Shown piece by piece: positions 60,941-64,000 of a stretch of 64,000 nucleotides of DNA; the first letter of the stretch is position 1; every line of letters starts with the position of its first letter. Position numbers and translations under genes: made by a program. This DNA is from Actinomadura citrea (GTDB lineage: Bacteria; Actinomycetota; Actinomycetes; Streptosporangiales; Streptosporangiaceae), in the NCBI RefSeq assembly GCF_013409045.1, contig NZ_JACCBT010000001.1, positions 7,232,669-7,296,668 of the forward strand, given 5' to 3'. Below the pieces are notes generated by a model. It was not told the origin of the DNA and ran no database searches. It saw nothing but the letters and a program-made list of their open reading frames with translations.

Positions 60941-61804
60941 ATGATCCTCGTGACCGGGGCAACCGGAAACGTCGGGTATCAGGTCCTCGCCCAGCTTCTG
61001 GAGCGCGGGATCCGGGCACGGGCGGTGACACGCGATCCCGAGTCGGCGCGCCTTCCCGAGGCCACCGAGGTGGTGCGCGGAGACCTCGCCGATCCGGAGG
61101 GCCTGCGGACGTGCCTGGACGGTGTGGACGCGGTCTTCCTCATGTGGCCGTTCCATGACGCTCGGCCCATGGCGGCGCTCCTGGAGGTGATCAAGCGGCA
61201 CGCCCAGCGTGTGGTGCTGCTGTCTTCGGGCGCGGTGCAGGACGGGCTCGCCCCTGACCGGCACACCGATCCCGTGGGCCGTTCGCACGCCGAGGTCGAG
61301 CGCCTCTTGCGGCGGTCCGGCCTGGCCTGGACCGTCCTGCGACCGAGCACGTTCGCCGCCAACGCGCTGTGGTGGGCCGACCAGATCCGCGCCGGCGACA
61401 CGGTCGCCGGGCCGTTCGGCGCGGTACGGATGGCGATGCTGCACGAGGCCGACATCGCCTCCGTCGCGGTGGCCGCGCTGACCGAGGACGATCACGTCCA
61501 GAAGTGCTACCAGCTGACCGGCCCCGAACTGCTGACCCAGGCCGAGCAGGTCCACGTCATCGGCCGGGCCCTCGGCCGGCCGTTGCGATGGCAGGAACTG
61601 TCCCGCGAACAGGCGAGGCGGCGGCTACTGGACGACGAGTCCTTCCCCGACTCCTTCGTGGACGTCCTGCTCGACGGCTACGCCAAGATGCTCGACGCTC
61701 CAGCACCGACCCTCACCAGCACCGTGGAGACGGTGACGGGCACTCCGGCGCGCACCTTCCACCGGTGGGTGCTCGACCACGCCGGACAGTTCTCCCGGCA
61801 GTAG
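60941..61804 (+). CDS. NmrA-like NAD(P)-binding protein
   Basis: 287 aa, atypical SDR. ILVTGATGNVGYQVLAQLLERG is the Rossmann start; AVTRDPESARLPEATEVVRGDLADPE, WTVLRPSTFAANALWW and ADIASVAVAALTED are family blocks. No YxxxK catalytic pair is visible, as expected for NmrA-like sensors/reductases. GAAGGAG precedes ATG 60941. Confidence 0.88.
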   Translation: MILVTGATGNVGYQVLAQLLERGIRARAVTRDPESARLPEATEVVRGDLADPEGLRTCLDGVDAVFLMWPFHDARPMAALLEVIKRHAQRVVLLSSGAVQDGLAPDRHTDPVGRSHAEVERLLRRSGLAWTVLRPSTFAANALWWADQIRAGDTVAGPFGAVRMAMLHEADIASVAVAALTEDDHVQKCYQLTGPELLTQAEQVHVIGRALGRPLRWQELSREQARRRLLDDESFPDSFVDVLLDGYAKMLDAPAPTLTSTVETVTGTPARTFHRWVLDHAGQFSRQ

Positions 61805-61840
61805 ACCCGAGCCGGCGACGCAGAACCGTGATCACGCACG

Positions 61841-61869
61841 CCGCGCCGGGGATCGGCGCTCCGGCGCGG
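61841..61869. terminator. Bidirectional terminator hairpin
   Basis: CCGCGCCGG (61841-61849) and CCGGCGCGG (61861-61869) between converging genes. Confidence 0.65.
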
Positions 61870-61897
61870 TGTCGGTGTGGTCACCCGGGTGGCGCGA

Positions 61898-62440
61898 TCA
61901 CTCGGGGACGAGTCGGTCGGTGTCGATGACCGGGTTGAGGAAGACGTCCTTCGCCTCCTGCGGAGTGAGGCCGGTGCGGCCGGTGAGGTCGTTGCGCGCG
62001 TCGGTGAACCGGAAGCGGTAGCCGCCCGGCGGCAGGTGGCCGATCTCCCACCAGTTGCCGTCGAGGTCCTTGAGGTAGAACGAGTAGACGCCGTGCTGGC
62101 GGACGGGTCTGTTGAGCTCCTTGACCCCGTACTCCTCGCCGACCTCCGCCATCGCGCGGTACGCCTCGTCCACTTCCTCGTCGCTGCCCACGTCGATTCC
62201 GTTGTGGTAGAGCAGCGGCATGTCGGGGCGGTCGGGCCTGGACTCCACGCACACGTACGTGTGGTCGCCGCCGAGCCTGGCGTAGAGGACCGCCGTCATC
62301 GGCTGGACGACCTCCAGACCGAGCACCTCCTCGTAGAAGCGCCGGGTGGCCGCCACATCAGTGATCTTGAGTGTGCCGTGCGAAAGGAAACGCGACCTGA
62401 TCGCGGCCTCCTTGGTCGAGCGATGCGTGATCCCCGGCAT
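61898..62440 (-). CDS. VOC-superfamily (glyoxalase-like) protein
   Basis: 180 aa. LSHGTLKITDVAATRRFYEEVLGLEVV gives the first His ligand and the YSFYLKDLDGNWWEIGHL strand the metal Glu. One VOC module plus a 40-residue C-terminal extension. Likely a metal-dependent dioxygenase or lyase of unknown substrate. GGAGGGG precedes ATG 62440. Confidence 0.88.
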   Translation of the reverse strand: MPGITHRSTKEAAIRSRFLSHGTLKITDVAATRRFYEEVLGLEVVQPMTAVLYARLGGDHTYVCVESRPDRPDMPLLYHNGIDVGSDEEVDEAYRAMAEVGEEYGVKELNRPVRQHGVYSFYLKDLDGNWWEIGHLPPGGYRFRFTDARNDLTGRTGLTPQEAKDVFLNPVIDTDRLVPE

Positions 62441-62475
62441 TGCCCCTCCAATCCGCCGCCTTCCGAGCGGCGAGC

Positions 62476-62489
62476 GAGAAATGTTTCTC
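62476..62489. promoter_or_regulatory. Inverted repeat in VOC/acyltransferase divergent gap
   Basis: GAGAAA-TG-TTTCTC, AT-rich against the local background, between the two divergent starts. Confidence 0.3.
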
Positions 62490-62571
62490 ATCCATTTCAC
62501 GGCAGAAATGCGATTAACGGAAGACCTGCGTTCGATGGTGGAGATGGGGCGAGAGCTACTAGTCTGTCGGA

Positions 62572-63843
62572 ATGATTCCCGCTTTGGGTGTTTCCCCCGC
62601 ATCGTCCAGGCTTGGGTGGCTCGATGCGCTGCGGGGGGCCGCGGCCCTGGCGGTGGCACTGCACCACGCGAGCTACGTGTACCTGCCCGACCTCCGGGTG
62701 CGAATCGCCGACTGGTTCGATCCCGGCCTGTTCGGCGTGCTGGTGTTCTTCCTGGTCAGCGGCTACATCGTGCCCGCCTCGCTGGAACGGCGCGGCAACG
62801 TGCGCGGGTTCTGGGTCGGCCGGTTCTTCCGCATCTACCCGCTGCTGGCGGTGACCTGCTTCCTCGGCGTCCTGCCGTTCCTGCTGGGCGTGCTCGGACT
62901 CCGGGCGGGGTTGGAGCAGTACTCCCCCGCGACCGCCGTCCTGGCGCACATGACGATGCTGCAGGACGTCCTGAACGTGCCGAACGCGATGAACGTGCTG
63001 TGGACGCTGTCCTACGAGATGGCCTTCTACCTGCTGGTCGTCGCACTGTTCGTCGTCGGCGGGCACCGCCGCTCGGCGCCGGCCGCCGTCGTCCTCACGG
63101 TGGTCGCGCTGGTGGCGGTCGCGCTGACGGCGTGCGGGCTGCTGACGGGCGCGTACGCCCCCGCCGCGCTGCTGTCGCGCACCGCGGGGACGGGCCCGGT
63201 GGTCGCGGTGACGGTGGCCGCCCTGGCGGTGGCGGTCCCGGCGGCGTCGTCCCGGCGTCCCGCGCCGCGCGTCGCGGGCGGGCTGCTCGGCGGGCTGCTC
63301 GCCCTCGTGCTGGTCGCGGTCAACGGCCGCCTCGGCGCCTGGGAGGGCCTGCTCATGCTGGCGGCCATGTTCATGGGCACCGCCGTGCACCGCGCCGAGC
63401 ACGGCCAGATCTCGCGGCGCGCGGCCGGTGCGACGGGCGCGGCGGTCCTGACCGGAGCGCTCGCCGCCGGGACGTGGAACGCGGCCCCCTACGGGCGCAA
63501 CGCCCAGCTCGTGTGGTGCGGCGCGGTCCTGGCGGCGGCCGCGGCGTTCGCGGCCGGGTGGCGGCTCCGGCACCGGCGCTTTCCCGCCTGGACGACCGGT
63601 CTCGGCACCATCAGCTTCTCGGTCTACCTGCTGCATCCGCTGCTGCTCATGGCGGCCGCGCAATTCCTCGGCGTTTCCGGGCGCGAGGACGCGGTCGGCA
63701 TCGTCTTCTTCCTTCTCGTTCTGATCGCGGCGAGCTGGGCCTCGCAGCGCTGGATCGAGGCGCCGGCGCAACGGCTGGGAAAGCGCCTGGCCCGCCCGTC
63801 CGCGCCGGACACGCGGCTGGAACAGCACGCCCTCGCCTCCTGA
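62572..63843 (+). CDS. Acyltransferase-3 family membrane protein
   Basis: 423 aa with about ten helices. RLGWLDALRGAAALAVALHHASYV (Asp-x-x-Arg-Gly and the His) and LVFFLVSGYIVPASLERRG ... RIYPLL define the family; ISFSVYLLHPLLL is the C-terminal signature. Such proteins O-acylate sugars, lipids or antibiotics at the membrane. Monocistronic; the remaining 157 bp of the window hold no supported gene. Confidence 0.9.
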   Translation: MIPALGVSPASSRLGWLDALRGAAALAVALHHASYVYLPDLRVRIADWFDPGLFGVLVFFLVSGYIVPASLERRGNVRGFWVGRFFRIYPLLAVTCFLGVLPFLLGVLGLRAGLEQYSPATAVLAHMTMLQDVLNVPNAMNVLWTLSYEMAFYLLVVALFVVGGHRRSAPAAVVLTVVALVAVALTACGLLTGAYAPAALLSRTAGTGPVVAVTVAALAVAVPAASSRRPAPRVAGGLLGGLLALVLVAVNGRLGAWEGLLMLAAMFMGTAVHRAEHGQISRRAAGATGAAVLTGALAAGTWNAAPYGRNAQLVWCGAVLAAAAAFAAGWRLRHRRFPAWTTGLGTISFSVYLLHPLLLMAAAQFLGVSGREDAVGIVFFLLVLIAASWASQRWIEAPAQRLGKRLARPSAPDTRLEQHALAS

Positions 63844-64000
63844 CCAGCGTGGTCGATCGGTCGGAAGCGCTTAATCGAGTGCAGTGATTTATGGCGCTCT
63901 GTCACCATGGCCCGGTGAACATCTGGCTTGAGGCATTGGTCGTCCGGCACACGCATCGCATTCCCGCGCCGTCCGGTCCGTCCGGAGAGGGAGCGGCGGT

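Noticed and set aside
63844..64000. Possible gene start at GTG 63915 running off the right edge
   Set aside because: No ribosome-binding site and only about 28 codons visible; not enough to support a gene.

Overview
The window is high-GC DNA with dense, often ATGA/TGATG-overlapping genes, GTG and TTG starts, secreted multi-domain chitinases, and regulators typical of mycelial actinobacteria (SpoIIE phosphatases, LuxR-type ATPase regulators, PucR, FurA/CatR). It looks like a chromosomal segment of a soil actinomycete, perhaps of the order Streptosporangiales (Actinomadura-like). That placement is inferred from gene content alone. I saw no rRNA, tRNA, CRISPR array, insertion sequence or phage gene.

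Layout. 0-3.1 kb: a divergent partial lipoprotein gene, then a ribosomal-peptide tailoring pair (HExxH protein plus radical SAM/SPASM maturase of the FxsB type) with no visible precursor. 3.2-6.0 kb: a six-gene Asp23/AmaP envelope operon. 6.1-12.1 kb: a giant LuxR-type ATPase regulator, two DHFR-fold reductases, an SDR-like epimerase and an aldo/keto reductase. 12.3-17.0 kb: a cell-wall remodelling group (M15-like peptidase, M23 and SpoIID proteins sharing a duplicated I36 domain, a membrane HTH/Ig-like protein, and a broken Tat-signal amidase). 17.2-27.8 kb: an ammonium transporter facing an 11-gene minus-strand operon reading urea channel, ureA, CbiX-like chelatase with a His-rich tail, ureB, ureC, ureF, ureG, ureD, two CrcB fluoride channels, FUSC membrane protein.

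28.0-34.0 kb: a stressosome operon (RsbR, RsbS, RsbT, an ATPase-PP2C fusion, a hybrid histidine kinase and a receiver-PP2C output protein), all on the minus strand. 34.3-40.2 kb: a probable nitrogen-ring catabolic cluster (DUF1989, Old Yellow Enzyme, NodB/PuuE-like deacetylase, PucR regulator, NCS1 permease). 40.4-45.7 kb: a split-barrel protein, an acyl-CoA synthetase and MpaB-like oxygenase pair facing a TetR regulator, a cysteine hydrolase and a secreted protein of unknown function.

45.8-58.7 kb: a chitin-degradation region with four GH18 chitinases, an AA10 LPMO and a DUF305 protein, interrupted by a furA-katG unit with a second FurA paralogue. The first chitinase and the chitinase-LPMO operon share an unusual promoter module: a TAGGAAA-type palindrome plus an identical 16-nt leader block. 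58.7-64 kb: a nitroreductase, a double-Lrp regulator divergent from an NmrA-like reductase, a VOC protein and a membrane acyltransferase.

A recurring theme is nitrogen acquisition: chitin, urea, ammonium and N-heterocycles. The observations most worth following are the metal/fluoride-augmented urease operon, the shared chitinase promoter element, the orphan RiPP maturase pair, the I36 domain duplication, and a DUF305 protein next to a copper-dependent LPMO.
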